A DNA stretch of 20,210 nucleotides from assembly GCA_030145005.1 (NCBI GenBank), contig JAQYWJ010000013.1, forward strand, positions 1 through 20,210, written 5' to 3'. Shown piece by piece: positions 8,019 to 15,637 of this stretch; the first letter of the stretch is position 1, and each line of letters opens with the position of its first letter. This DNA comes from Desulfobacter sp. (GTDB lineage Bacteria; Desulfobacterota; Desulfobacteria; Desulfobacterales; Desulfobacteraceae). The position numbers and the translations under genes were made by a program. The notes under the pieces were generated by a model. It ran no database searches, was not told the origin of the DNA, and saw only the letters and a list, made by a program, of their open reading frames with translations.

Positions 8019-8046
8019 TTGCAAAATTGTACATCAGATGTATAGT
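8019..8046 (+). promoter_or_regulatory. Sigma-70-type promoter for the PotD-like ABC operon, with a palindrome in its spacer
   Basis: TTGCAA (8019-8024; 4/6) and TATAGT (8041-8046; 5/6) are separated by 16 nt. The palindrome TACATC-A-GATGTA (8030-8042, perfect 6-bp arms around one base) fills the spacer and touches the -10 box, where a bound repressor would block polymerase. The leader to the ATG at 8095 would be about 42 nt. Confidence 0.45.
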
Positions 8047-8094
8047 TAAGATTATTTTTCAAGAAATTATTAAGTGCTGAGATGGAGGAGAGCA

Positions 8095-9228
8095 ATGAAA
8101 AAATTGACAAGGCGGGAATTTAATAAAGTGCTGGGGGGCTCAGCGCTCATGATGACCATGGGGCTTCCGGGAAAACTTCTGGCAGCGAACAGCAAGTTAA
8201 ACATCCTGTGCTGGGAAGGATACAATACCGATGATGTCCTGGGCCCTTTTAGAAAACTTCATCCCGGGACAAAGGTTCAGGCCGAGAGCGGCACCTCGGA
8301 CCCGGATATGATCAATAAGCTTCGGGCCGGTGAGATCCGGGTATGGGATCTGATCAATGTGAACCAGCCCTGGGCCAGAAACCAGCTTTTTCCGGAAAAG
8401 CTGATTAAGCCCTTGAATAAGGAGAAGTTTCTTCCCTATTTTGAAAAAATGTCGCCCGAGTTTGCCAAACCCTATCCTTGGGCCTTTTCCGAAAATGCTG
8501 ACCTCATTGGGATGCCCCAGCGCTACGGCCCGTTCAGCTTTGTTGTCAACACCGACAAAATTTCGCGTAAAACCGCCGAAGAGGTGGGCTGGGAGCTGTT
8601 TCTTGATCCAAAAATGAAAAAACGTTATGGCGTTTTAACCTATGATAACTGGAATATCATCCATATGTGTATTACTGCAGGACTCAATCCATTTGAAAAA
8701 CTGGATGGGGTGGGCATGGCCAAATTTAAAATCACGGCCAAACAGATTTTTGCCGGATCAAAACTGCTTTCAGATGATCTGGTTGCCATGAACACCGCTT
8801 TGATCAACGGTGAGATCGACGCCTATTTTACCGGTGGTACCTACACCGCAAGTCCGGCCCGCCTGGACGGGCTGACCAATATCCGGGCCATCACACCGAA
8901 ACGCGGCCCCATTGACGGCAAGGGCGGTGTGGCCTGGATTGAGCTGACCTCCCTGGTGAACAACCCGACACCTTCTCCCTTGGCCGAAGATTTCCTGGAA
9001 TTTGTGCAAAAACCTGAAATCTGCAAGGCCGTAGGTTTTTCCGAGGGTACCTACAACCCGGTTGCCCAGATGGGCAGCAAAGCGGTGTTCAAACTATGGA
9101 ACAAGGAAGAGCTTGATGCTATCCAGTGGGATTCCCTGACCGAAGAGATGGAGCGCTGCCTGGAGTATGATCAGGTTGCCTCCTATGACGACCTCATTAA
9201 GATCTATTCAGCTGCCAAGCGGTCTTGA
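8095..9228 (+). CDS. Tat-exported extracellular solute-binding protein, PotD-like (family 1/spermidine-putrescine type)
   Basis: 377 residues. The N terminus has a twin-arginine signal, TRREFNKVLGG (residues 5-15), then a hydrophobic stretch and an LLAANS cleavage region near 30, so it is probably exported folded. The mature protein starts KLNILCWEGYNTDDVLGPF, the typical opening of PotD/PotF-type binding proteins, with later segments INVNQPWARNQ, YGPFSFVVNTDKIS and INGEIDAYFTGGTYT. Ligands of this group are polyamines and other cationic amines; the actual ligand is not readable. The start at 8095 is chosen over the GTG at 8074 because GGAGGAG (8084-8090) precedes it and the Tat motif then has normal spacing. 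First gene of the plus-strand operon, divergent from the kinase. Confidence 0.87.
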   Translation: MKKLTRREFNKVLGGSALMMTMGLPGKLLAANSKLNILCWEGYNTDDVLGPFRKLHPGTKVQAESGTSDPDMINKLRAGEIRVWDLINVNQPWARNQLFPEKLIKPLNKEKFLPYFEKMSPEFAKPYPWAFSENADLIGMPQRYGPFSFVVNTDKISRKTAEEVGWELFLDPKMKKRYGVLTYDNWNIIHMCITAGLNPFEKLDGVGMAKFKITAKQIFAGSKLLSDDLVAMNTALINGEIDAYFTGGTYTASPARLDGLTNIRAITPKRGPIDGKGGVAWIELTSLVNNPTPSPLAEDFLEFVQKPEICKAVGFSEGTYNPVAQMGSKAVFKLWNKEELDAIQWDSLTEEMERCLEYDQVASYDDLIKIYSAAKRS

Positions 9229-9337
9229 TCATGGGGCTGACCAAAACAGATAAACAATTTTTTATTGGACCGGCTGGTGTTTTGTCTCCTGATTTTTTGG
9301 CAGCACCCCGGTCGTTAACGCGTTAGGTAGTGAGATT

Positions 9338-10420
9338 ATGTCTGAAACATCGATATTGCACATAGCAGGGCTACGTAAGAAATACGGTGATTTTATCGCC
9401 TTGAAAGATATAGATTTGGATGTTGGGGAAGGAGAATTCCTCGCGATTGTCGGCCCTTCCGGCAGCGGTAAGACCACCCTGATTAAACTGCTGGTGGGCA
9501 TGGAGGAGCAAACCGAAGGTTCTATCTGGCTGAGAGGCCATCGGCTGGATTTTGTACCGGCCAATAAGCGGCCGACCTGTATGGTTTTTCAGTCCCTTGC
9601 CCTGTTTCCCCATCGTTCGGTGGGGCAGAATGTGGAATTCCCGTTGAAGATCAAAGGGGTAAGTCCTGCCGCCAGAAAGAAAAAAGCCCTGGAACTTCTG
9701 GAGATGTTCCGTCTTCCGGCTGACTATTATCACAAAAGCATCGGCCAGTGTTCCGGCGGAGAAAAGCAGCGCATCGCCCTGGCCCGGGCCCTGGCATTTG
9801 ATCCTGAAATTCTCTTTTTTGACGAACCCTTATCCGCCCTGGACTACCGCCTGCGCAAGACCCTTGAAAAAGAGCTTAAAAATCTTCATTTGCGTACAGG
9901 CAAAACCTTTATCTACATTACCCACTCCCTGGAAGAGGCCATGGTCATGTCAGATCGAATCGCTATTCTCAATTCAGGGAAATTCGAACAGATCGGGCCT
10001 GCCGAAGAGATCTACAACCGTCCGAAAAGCCGGTTCGTGGCAAGTTTTATGGGAGATGTCAACCTGTTTGATATCACAATGGATCAAAATAGTGGTCAGG
10101 TGTCCATTCCCAATTTTTCCATTGCCGATGATGTGGCCGGTTCCATGGCTATTGATCCGTTGGCCGTCAACACCCTGATGGTCCGGCCGGAATCAATACG
10201 CCTGCTGGAAAACACGGAAACGGCCGATTTTGTTACAAAAGGAAAAATTCTGGGCAAATATATGCTCGGCTCACGTATTCAGTATGAGATCGAGCAGGAT
10301 GATAGAAATGTTCTTATTGTTGAAACGGCAAATTATTCCCGGGGCGGCACGCCGGGCGCAACTGTCCGCCTGGGATTCTCCTGGCCACAGTCTCACCTGA
10401 TTTTGGAGGCAGCCTCATGA
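9338..10420 (+). CDS. ABC transporter ATP-binding protein, PotA-like
   Basis: 360 residues. N-terminal ABC domain: Walker A GPSGSGKTT at 39-47, Q-loop Q85 (MVFQSLALFPH), signature CSGGEKQR at 138-145 (C in place of the usual L/S lead), Walker B ILFFDEP at 158-164, D-loop SALD and H196. The C-terminal 110 residues match the length and position of a TOBE regulatory domain (VRPESIRLL around 288), as in PotA/CysA/MalK-type subunits. It energises the two permeases encoded downstream. A 109-nt gap separates it from the binding-protein gene, perhaps to allow higher expression of the latter; no clear terminator is seen in the gap. Its stop overlaps the next start (ATGA). Confidence 0.92.
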   Translation: MSETSILHIAGLRKKYGDFIALKDIDLDVGEGEFLAIVGPSGSGKTTLIKLLVGMEEQTEGSIWLRGHRLDFVPANKRPTCMVFQSLALFPHRSVGQNVEFPLKIKGVSPAARKKKALELLEMFRLPADYYHKSIGQCSGGEKQRIALARALAFDPEILFFDEPLSALDYRLRKTLEKELKNLHLRTGKTFIYITHSLEEAMVMSDRIAILNSGKFEQIGPAEEIYNRPKSRFVASFMGDVNLFDITMDQNSGQVSIPNFSIADDVAGSMAIDPLAVNTLMVRPESIRLLENTETADFVTKGKILGKYMLGSRIQYEIEQDDRNVLIVETANYSRGGTPGATVRLGFSWPQSHLILEAAS

Positions 10421-11271
10421 ACGCCAGGGAACAGCGACTGGGCATCTGTTCATCACTGCCTTTGTCCGCATTGCTGCTGCTCACCTTTATCGCACCGCTT
10501 CTGGCCATTGCCGCCTTTTCCATCATGCCGGCAAAGGTTTTTACCCTGGCCCATATTCCTGATTTTTCGGCTTATGCGGAGTTTGTCCGGGAAGGCTACT
10601 GGAAGTCACTTGCCTGGTCCCTGGGTATGGCTGCCGTTGCCACAGGCCTGCTGCTGGTGATCTGCTGGCCCCTTGCCTATGCCATGGTGCGCATTTTTAA
10701 ACGCTTTACCCTGATCATCACTCTGTTGGTGGTGATGACCCTTTTTGTCTCTGAAAATATCCGGCTGTTCGGCTGGGTGATTACCCTGATGAAAGGCGGG
10801 CTTTTTGAAGGCTATATGCACTCATGGACCGGCATCGGATTTGACGGGCTGCTTTATAACGTTCCGGTGATCATTTTCGGGTTGGTGTATATCTATTTGC
10901 CCTTTATGCTTTTTCCCCTGACCCAGGGGATCTCCATGATCCCTGATGATGCCAGATATGCGGCCGCCGATATGGGTGCCAACCGGTGGCAGATATTTAA
11001 GGAGGTGGAACTTCCCCTGGCCGCACCCGGAATCGTGGTGGGCTCGCTTCTGACCTTTGTGCTTGCGGCAGGTGCTGTTGCCGAATCCAAACTACTGGGC
11101 GGGCAGGCGGTTATTGTGATTTCCGACGATGTGGAGAGCGCCTTCACTTACGGCCAGAACTGGCCCCTGGGATCAGCCCTTGCCATGGTGCTGATCATGG
11201 TAATTTCCGTGCTGATTGTTGTGACTTTGATGAAAGTGGATCTGGATAAAGTGATGGGAAAGGTGAAATAG
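10417..11271 (+). CDS. ABC transporter permease, PotB-like
   Basis: 284 residues, about six membrane segments (starting near 15-35, 68-90, 98-120, 148-168, 205-225 and 255-275). The EAA-type loop that contacts the ATPase is at 181-206, with ADMGANRWQIFKEVELPLAA. It belongs to the binding-protein-dependent permease family of spermidine/putrescine importers. It overlaps the ATPase gene by 4 nt and is followed 2 nt later by the second permease, so the subunits are made together. Confidence 0.9.
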   Translation: MNAREQRLGICSSLPLSALLLLTFIAPLLAIAAFSIMPAKVFTLAHIPDFSAYAEFVREGYWKSLAWSLGMAAVATGLLLVICWPLAYAMVRIFKRFTLIITLLVVMTLFVSENIRLFGWVITLMKGGLFEGYMHSWTGIGFDGLLYNVPVIIFGLVYIYLPFMLFPLTQGISMIPDDARYAAADMGANRWQIFKEVELPLAAPGIVVGSLLTFVLAAGAVAESKLLGGQAVIVISDDVESAFTYGQNWPLGSALAMVLIMVISVLIVVTLMKVDLDKVMGKVK

Positions 11272-11273
11272 CT

Positions 11274-12095
11274 ATGAAACGACATACCAGTATCAATATT
11301 CTTTTTTATCTCTACGGGTTATTGACTCTGGCTTTTCTTTATCTGCCTGTGGTCGCCGTGGGGTTTGCTTCCATTTCAAAATCCCGTTATCTGAGGTTTC
11401 CCATACGAAAATATGCCACCGGGTGGTACGGCAAGGCCCTGACAAGCGATACGGTGATGGATCTGCTGTCAACGTCCGTCACCATTGCCGTCATTGTAAC
11501 GGTGGTCTCCCTGGTTATTGGATTTTTTGGAGCCCTTGCCTTTGCAAGATATCAGTGGCGTTTCAGAAAGCTCTACCAGAAACTGATTCTCTTGCCCATT
11601 TTTTTCCCCCAGACCGTGCTGGGACTGGCCCTTTTGATGTGGTTTAATACCTTGGGTATTACCCCTACCTGGAAGACCGCTATTATCGCCCATCTGGTCT
11701 GGATTACCCCCATCGTCACCCTGATTATTGCCATTAGGGCCTACGGATTTGATCCGTCCCTTGAGGATGCGGCCAGGGACATGGGGTGCAGCAATTGGCA
11801 GATCATGAAAGAGGTGACCATCCCCTTACTCATGCCGGCGGTTACATCAGCCGGGCTTTTTGCCTTTCTTTTAAGCTGGGGTAATTTCCCGTTGTCCTTG
11901 TTTACCACAGGTGCGGACTCTACGCTGCCGGAATGGCTCTATGCAAAGATGGTGTCAGGATATTCGCCCCTGGTTCCCACGCTGGGCGTTCTTTCGGTTG
12001 CCGCGTCAGCCGCCGTCATTGCCACCGCATTTTTTATCCGTGCCATGATACCGGCGGTGAAACAGGCAAGACGCAATTATCAGCAGGCACATTAA
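11274..12095 (+). CDS. ABC transporter permease, PotC-like
   Basis: 273 residues, about six membrane segments. EAA-type loop at 164-189: EDAARDMGCSNWQIMKEVTI followed by PLLMPAV. The N terminus, LFYLYGLLTLAFLYLPVVAV, is typical for PotC-type subunits. It partners the PotB-like protein to make a heterodimeric channel. It ends 80 nt before the SDR gene; nothing in that gap looks like a terminator, so the SDR is probably in the same transcript. Confidence 0.9.
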   Translation: MKRHTSINILFYLYGLLTLAFLYLPVVAVGFASISKSRYLRFPIRKYATGWYGKALTSDTVMDLLSTSVTIAVIVTVVSLVIGFFGALAFARYQWRFRKLYQKLILLPIFFPQTVLGLALLMWFNTLGITPTWKTAIIAHLVWITPIVTLIIAIRAYGFDPSLEDAARDMGCSNWQIMKEVTIPLLMPAVTSAGLFAFLLSWGNFPLSLFTTGADSTLPEWLYAKMVSGYSPLVPTLGVLSVAASAAVIATAFFIRAMIPAVKQARRNYQQAH

Positions 12096-12175
12096 TATTA
12101 ATTAAGGAATTATTCGGTTGCCGAAGACAGGATCTTAAAAAAATAACCATTGAAAATAAAGAAGGAGTTATACAT

Positions 12176-12955
12176 ATGCTGACATCCATTAAAGATCAAA
12201 CGGTAATTGTCACCGGCGGATCAAAAGGCATCGGCAAAGGGATTGCCAAGGTGTTTGCCGATAAGGGTGCCAAGGTCATGATTGCTGCCAGAGGCGAAAA
12301 AGAAGCAGCCGGAGCAGTGGCGGAAATTACGGAAAAAGGGGGGATTGCCGCTTTTGCATGCTGTGATGTGGCCGATGAAAAACAGGTCTCTTCCATGGTG
12401 GAAAAAACCGTTTCCACCTTTGGGCAGGTCGATATTCTGTGCGCCAACGCCGGTGTTTTTCCCCAGAAAAAAATGGTGGAGATGAGTGCGGCTGACTGGG
12501 ATCTGGTTATGGGCGTGAATTTGAAAAGCGCGTTTCTGTGCGTCAAGGCATGTATCCCCTGTTTTGAAAAGGCGGGCAAGGGGCGGGTGGTGCTGACCTC
12601 CTCCATCACCGGGCCTGTAACAGGGTTCCCGGGATGGTCCCACTACGGTGCATCCAAGGCTGGGCAGCTTGGTTTTCTGAAAACGGCTGCCATGGAGCTG
12701 TCACGGTATAAGACCACCATTAATGCCGTGCTTCCCGGTAATATTATCACCGAAGGTCTTGAAGGTTTGGGGCAGGATTATCTTGACACCATGTCCGCCT
12801 CAATTCCTTTGAAACGGCTGGGCAGTGTGGAGGATATTGCCAATGCCGCGCTCTTTTTTGCCTCGGATGAGGCCGCCTATATTACCGGCCAGTCCATTGT
12901 GGTTGACGGCGGACAGATTATCCCGGAATCACTGGAAGCCATTGAAGAGATATAA
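12176..12955 (+). CDS. Short-chain dehydrogenase/reductase (SDR)
   Basis: 259 residues, classical SDR. Nucleotide-binding TGGSKGIG (13-20), NAG (91-93), structural N115, and the catalytic Ser143, Tyr157 and Lys161 (YGASK). The C terminus has the usual VVDGG before a short tail. It is FabG-like in motif, but fatty-acid synthesis context is absent. Sitting behind an amine-type importer and beside a kinase/phospho-lyase operon, it may oxidise or reduce an alcohol/aldehyde intermediate; this is inference. The ATG at 12176 was chosen because GAAGGAG (12161-12167) precedes it and the conserved N terminus starts there; the open frame extends upstream into the permease gene without homology. Confidence 0.88.
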   Translation: MLTSIKDQTVIVTGGSKGIGKGIAKVFADKGAKVMIAARGEKEAAGAVAEITEKGGIAAFACCDVADEKQVSSMVEKTVSTFGQVDILCANAGVFPQKKMVEMSAADWDLVMGVNLKSAFLCVKACIPCFEKAGKGRVVLTSSITGPVTGFPGWSHYGASKAGQLGFLKTAAMELSRYKTTINAVLPGNIITEGLEGLGQDYLDTMSASIPLKRLGSVEDIANAALFFASDEAAYITGQSIVVDGGQIIPESLEAIEEI

Positions 12956-12979
12956 TCCCTGTACCACAGCGTCAGGGAT
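12955..12979 (+). terminator. Inverted repeat after the SDR gene, weak terminator candidate
   Basis: Perfect arms ATCCCTG (12955-12961) and CAGGGAT (12973-12979) with an 11-nt loop, starting on the last base of the SDR stop codon. There is no T-run after it, so Rho-independent function is doubtful. The intergenic stretch 12956-13327 (372 nt) otherwise contains the repeats listed below and no supported gene. Confidence 0.35.
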
Positions 12980-12993
12980 ACGGTTAATCTCCA

Positions 12994-13086
12994 ATAACAG
13001 CCATGGGTTGATGGTCTATCAATACCCAGAGTCAACCCACAACGAACCATGAAAATAATTTAGCAACTTATTGGGACTTTCATATA
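12994..13086 (-). repeat. Dispersed ~93-bp hairpin repeat, copy 1
   Basis: The reverse complement of this stretch aligns over its length with the two units at 19584-19775. Shared blocks include TATATGAAAGTCC, AATAAGTTG, TTCGTTGTGGGTTGA, TTGATAGACC and CCATGGCTGTTAT. It can form a hairpin from TGGGTTGA (13004-13011) and TCAACCCA (13032-13039). It contains no open frame of note. Confidence 0.8.
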
Positions 13087-13105
13087 AATATTTATTGGTT
13101 AATTC

Positions 13106-13154
13106 ACCATGAAGAGTATAAAGGACATGAAGAATGGACTTTATACTCTTCATG
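13106..13154. repeat. 9-nt-periodic CATGAAG repeat with a 16-bp inverted repeat
   Basis: The plus strand reads CATGAAGAG, TATAAAGGA, CATGAAGAA, three variants of a 9-mer. The segment 13108-13123 is repeated exactly in inverted form at 13139-13154, a perfect 16-bp inverted repeat with a 15-nt loop. The 13106-13133 part also matches, with few changes, the reverse complement of 14135-14162 on the other side of the DeoR gene. Confidence 0.75.
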
Positions 13155-13276
13155 TCTTTTATGTAAATTACACAGGCGATTACCCTACGGCGGCCAAGGT
13201 TTTTTATTGCATTGCGCCCGTTTGCCTGTTAGTGTCGATGCAATATCATAAATTTAAGTATAGAGTATTTTATTTT

Positions 13277-13293
13277 ACCATGAAGAGCATGAA
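13277..13293 (+). repeat. CATGAAG repeat, left copy next to the DeoR gene
   Basis: ACCATGAAGAGCATGAA is exactly the reverse complement of 14146-14162. The two copies bracket the regulator gene in inverted orientation. It ends 34 nt before the DeoR start codon, so it may overlap the promoter region of that gene. Confidence 0.7.
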
Positions 13294-13327
13294 AATTAGG
13301 AATCCGAGGAACCGTGTGGTGTAAAAT

Positions 13328-14095
13328 ATGTCAAACAAGAAAACCAGACGCCAGGATGAAATAATCAAGCTGCTCCGCTATGTCCCTTCCATACGGGTGA
13401 ATGAAATGGCCGAAGAGCTTCATGTGACGGCTGAAACCATTCGTCGTGACCTTGACGAAATGAATGAGAAGGGGTTGCTGGAGAGAACCTACGGCGGTGC
13501 CATCCTGCATATGAAACAGGAACCCGGCCTTAATGTCCGGCACAATATGCTGGTCCGGGAGCGTGAAAAAATCGCCCGCTGCACGGTACAGGAAATAAAA
13601 GGGGCCAAACACCTGATGATCGGGTCGGGTGCCACCACCGTTCATATCGCCCGGCGTATCGCTTCCGATTTGAAAAATATCACCGCCATTATCCACTCCT
13701 TTGGGGTCGCTTCCGAGCTGAGCCATAACCCGACCATTGAGGTGATCATGGCTCCGGGGCACTATGATTCCGGGGAAGGGGCCAATCACGGTGCTCACAC
13801 CCTGGCATTTCTGGAAAATTTCTGGGTGGATTATGCCATTCTCGGGGCAAGCGGCCTTGACCCTGAAGGCCCCTGCGAGGCGCTTATCGGTGCCGGTGCC
13901 GTTTATTCCCGGATGATATCCAGAGCGTTTCAAACCATTATTGCCGCAGATAAATCCAAATACGGCATGAAATTTCCCTCCCGGTTTGCCCAATGGAACG
14001 ACATCGATATGCTCATTGTGGACGAACCGCCAAGCGGTGATTTAAAAATCAATCTGGCCCGGCAGGGGGTCGCGGTTAAAGTCGCCGCTCATTAA
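13328..14095 (+). CDS. DeoR/GlpR-family transcriptional regulator
   Basis: 255 residues. N-terminal winged helix-turn-helix at about 8-60: RQDEIIKLLRYVPSIRVNEM, then the recognition segment VTAETIRRDLDEMNEKGLLE and the family mark RTYGGAIL. The C-terminal DeoRC sensor domain (about 75-250) shows MIGSGATTVHIARRI, which binds phosphorylated ligands in this family, and LGASGLDPEG. A sensor for phosphorylated metabolites fits a pathway that begins with a kinase, so it is the best candidate regulator for the divergent kinase/ABC operons, although that is inference. The ribosome site is poor (GAGGA at 13306-13310, 17 nt away), suggesting low expression. It is isolated, with repeat-filled spacers on both sides. 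Confidence 0.9.
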   Translation: MSNKKTRRQDEIIKLLRYVPSIRVNEMAEELHVTAETIRRDLDEMNEKGLLERTYGGAILHMKQEPGLNVRHNMLVREREKIARCTVQEIKGAKHLMIGSGATTVHIARRIASDLKNITAIIHSFGVASELSHNPTIEVIMAPGHYDSGEGANHGAHTLAFLENFWVDYAILGASGLDPEGPCEALIGAGAVYSRMISRAFQTIIAADKSKYGMKFPSRFAQWNDIDMLIVDEPPSGDLKINLARQGVAVKVAAH

Positions 14096-14134
14096 AAACC
14101 CGCTGCACCAGAAGAAAATATACCCGAAAATCAA

Positions 14135-14162
14135 TCTTCATGTCCTTCATGCTCTTCATGGT
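14135..14162 (-). repeat. CATGAAG repeat, right copy after the DeoR gene
   Basis: On the minus strand it reads ACCATGAAGAGCATGAA (14162-14146), then GGACATGAAGA. It is a three-unit 9-nt repeat, inverted relative to the copies at 13106 and 13277. It lies 40 nt after the DeoR stop. The remainder of 14096-14295 shows no clear terminator or promoter beyond a small CTATC/GATAG stem at 14241-14255. Confidence 0.7.
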
Positions 14163-14295
14163 TTTAAATAAAAATTAAAGCTGTTAAAATTGGGTACAAA
14201 TCATGAGCAAACCAAACTCGAAAATTTAGACACCCCAGTCCTATCTGTATGGATAGAAAGAGTTAATATGCGTCAATACAGGCGAGGAGAATAAA

Positions 14296-15459
14296 ATGGA
14301 TTTTGAATTAAGCAAAGAGCTGAAAATGCTTCAGAAAGAGATCCGAAAATTTGCAAAAAAAGAGATCGTTCCCTTTGCGGACCAGTGGGATGAAGCGCAC
14401 TACCTTCCCATTAAAGAAGTGATGCGGCCTCTGGGGGAAATGGGATATTTCGGCACCGTAATTCCCGAAGCGTACGGCGGAGAAGATTTAGGCTTTCTGG
14501 CTGCCATGATCGTGACCGAGGAGCTGGCCAAGGCCTCCTCATCCCTGCGGGTCCAGGTGAATATGCAGGTGCTGGGCTGTGCCTACACCATTTATAAATA
14601 CGGTAATGAAGCGGTCCGTAAAAAATATGTGGAAAAGCTTTGCACCGCCGAATACATCGGCGGGTTCGGCATCACAGAACCGGATGCAGGTTCCGATGTC
14701 ATGAACATCGCCTCCACAGCCGAAGACAAAGGCGATCACTGGCTGCTCAACGGTAATAAAACCTGGATCTCCAATGCCGATGTGGCAGACTGTCTGATCT
14801 ATTATGCCTATACGGATAAATCTGCCGGTTCCAAGGGGCTGTCCGCCTTTGTGATTGAACCCAAAAACTTTGACGGTATCAAAACCTCTTCCCTGGAAAA
14901 GCTGGGCTCCCACTCTTCTCCCACAGGGGAACTGTTCCTGGACAATGTCAAGGTTCCCAAAGAAAATATCCTTGGCAAACCCGGCGACGGTGCTAAAATT
15001 GTATTTTCATCTTTGAACCAGACGCGTCTGTCTGCAGCTGCCGGTGGTGTGGGCCTGGCCCAGGCCTGTCTGGACGAAGCAGTCAAATACTGTAATGAGA
15101 GAAAACAGTTTGGCAAAAAAATCGGCGAGTTTCAGATGAACCAGGATATGATCGCCCAGATGGCCACGGAAATCGAAGCCACCCGACTTCTGGTCTATAA
15201 AGCCGCCTGGGCCAAGGACCAGGGCCGGCTGAACAACGGCATGGATGTGGCCATGGCCAAATACATGGCCGGCGAAGTAGCTTATAAATGCGCCAACTAT
15301 GCCATGAGGATTTTAGGTGCCTACGGCTATTCCACTGAATACCCCGTGGCCCGCTATTACCGGGATGCGCCCACCTATGCCATGGTGGAAGGTTCCGCGA
15401 ATATCTGCAAGTGGATTATTGCCCTGGATCAGCTGGGTATCAGAAAAGCGAATAGGTAA
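14296..15459 (+). CDS. Acyl-CoA dehydrogenase, probable non-decarboxylating glutaryl-CoA dehydrogenase
   Basis: 387 residues, the usual length of soluble FAD acyl-CoA dehydrogenases. Seen: FGITEPDAGSD (about 129-139) and WISNA for FAD contact, RKQFGKKIGEFQ, and the C-terminal catalytic base Glu365 in VEGSANI. Arg85 in SSLRVQVNMQ aligns by eye with the arginine that holds the distal carboxylate in glutaryl-CoA dehydrogenases. The gene lies directly before a glutaconyl-CoA decarboxylase set, as in Desulfococcus multivorans, where the dehydrogenase forms glutaconyl-CoA without decarboxylating it. Electrons would go to ETF. A good ribosome site, GAGGAG, lies 6 nt upstream of the ATG. A different dicarboxyl- or branched-acyl-CoA substrate cannot be excluded from sequence alone. 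Confidence 0.85.
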   Translation: MDFELSKELKMLQKEIRKFAKKEIVPFADQWDEAHYLPIKEVMRPLGEMGYFGTVIPEAYGGEDLGFLAAMIVTEELAKASSSLRVQVNMQVLGCAYTIYKYGNEAVRKKYVEKLCTAEYIGGFGITEPDAGSDVMNIASTAEDKGDHWLLNGNKTWISNADVADCLIYYAYTDKSAGSKGLSAFVIEPKNFDGIKTSSLEKLGSHSSPTGELFLDNVKVPKENILGKPGDGAKIVFSSLNQTRLSAAAGGVGLAQACLDEAVKYCNERKQFGKKIGEFQMNQDMIAQMATEIEATRLLVYKAAWAKDQGRLNNGMDVAMAKYMAGEVAYKCANYAMRILGAYGYSTEYPVARYYRDAPTYAMVEGSANICKWIIALDQLGIRKANR

Positions 15460-15467
15460 CTTCCTCC

Positions 15468-15616
15468 GTGTTTGGGCGGCTCGTTAGAGGGGCGCATGCC
15501 CACAAAGTTGCCCAGATGCAAGGCGCAAAAAAATTATAACCGGAACATACTAAAATATGTGAGGATTGTACATTTTTTTTGGAACGCCGCAGATGGGTGA
15601 CTTTTCGCTCAAACAC
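15468..15616. repeat. MITE-like imperfect palindromic element between the dehydrogenase and gcdC
   Basis: Ends are GTGTTTGGGCG (15468-15478) and CGCTCAAACAC (15606-15616), inverted repeats matching at 10 of 11 positions. An inner pair, GTTGCCCA (15507-15514) and TGGGTGAC (15594-15601), pairs imperfectly, and the centre has ACATAC/ATATGT-type symmetry (about 15545-15560). There is no coding capacity and no clear target-site duplication. It fills most of the 178-nt gap and stops shortly before the gcdC ribosome site. Confidence 0.6.
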
Positions 15617-15637
15617 AAAATAAAAAAGGAGATTCAC

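Noticed and set aside
11933..12175. N-terminal extension of the SDR frame back into the PotC-like gene
   Set aside because: It overlaps conserved permease sequence in another frame and lacks SDR similarity; a good ribosome site marks the start at 12176.
13109..13324. 71-codon open frame (MKSIKDMKNG...) in the spacer before the DeoR gene
   Set aside because: It starts inside the CATGAAG repeat, whose 9-nt period produces the MK-x pattern. It has no ribosome site and no recognisable family, and crosses a second copy of the repeat.
12994..14162. CRISPR-like array formed by the spaced repeats
   Set aside because: Copies are few, irregularly spaced, in both orientations, and no cas gene is present.
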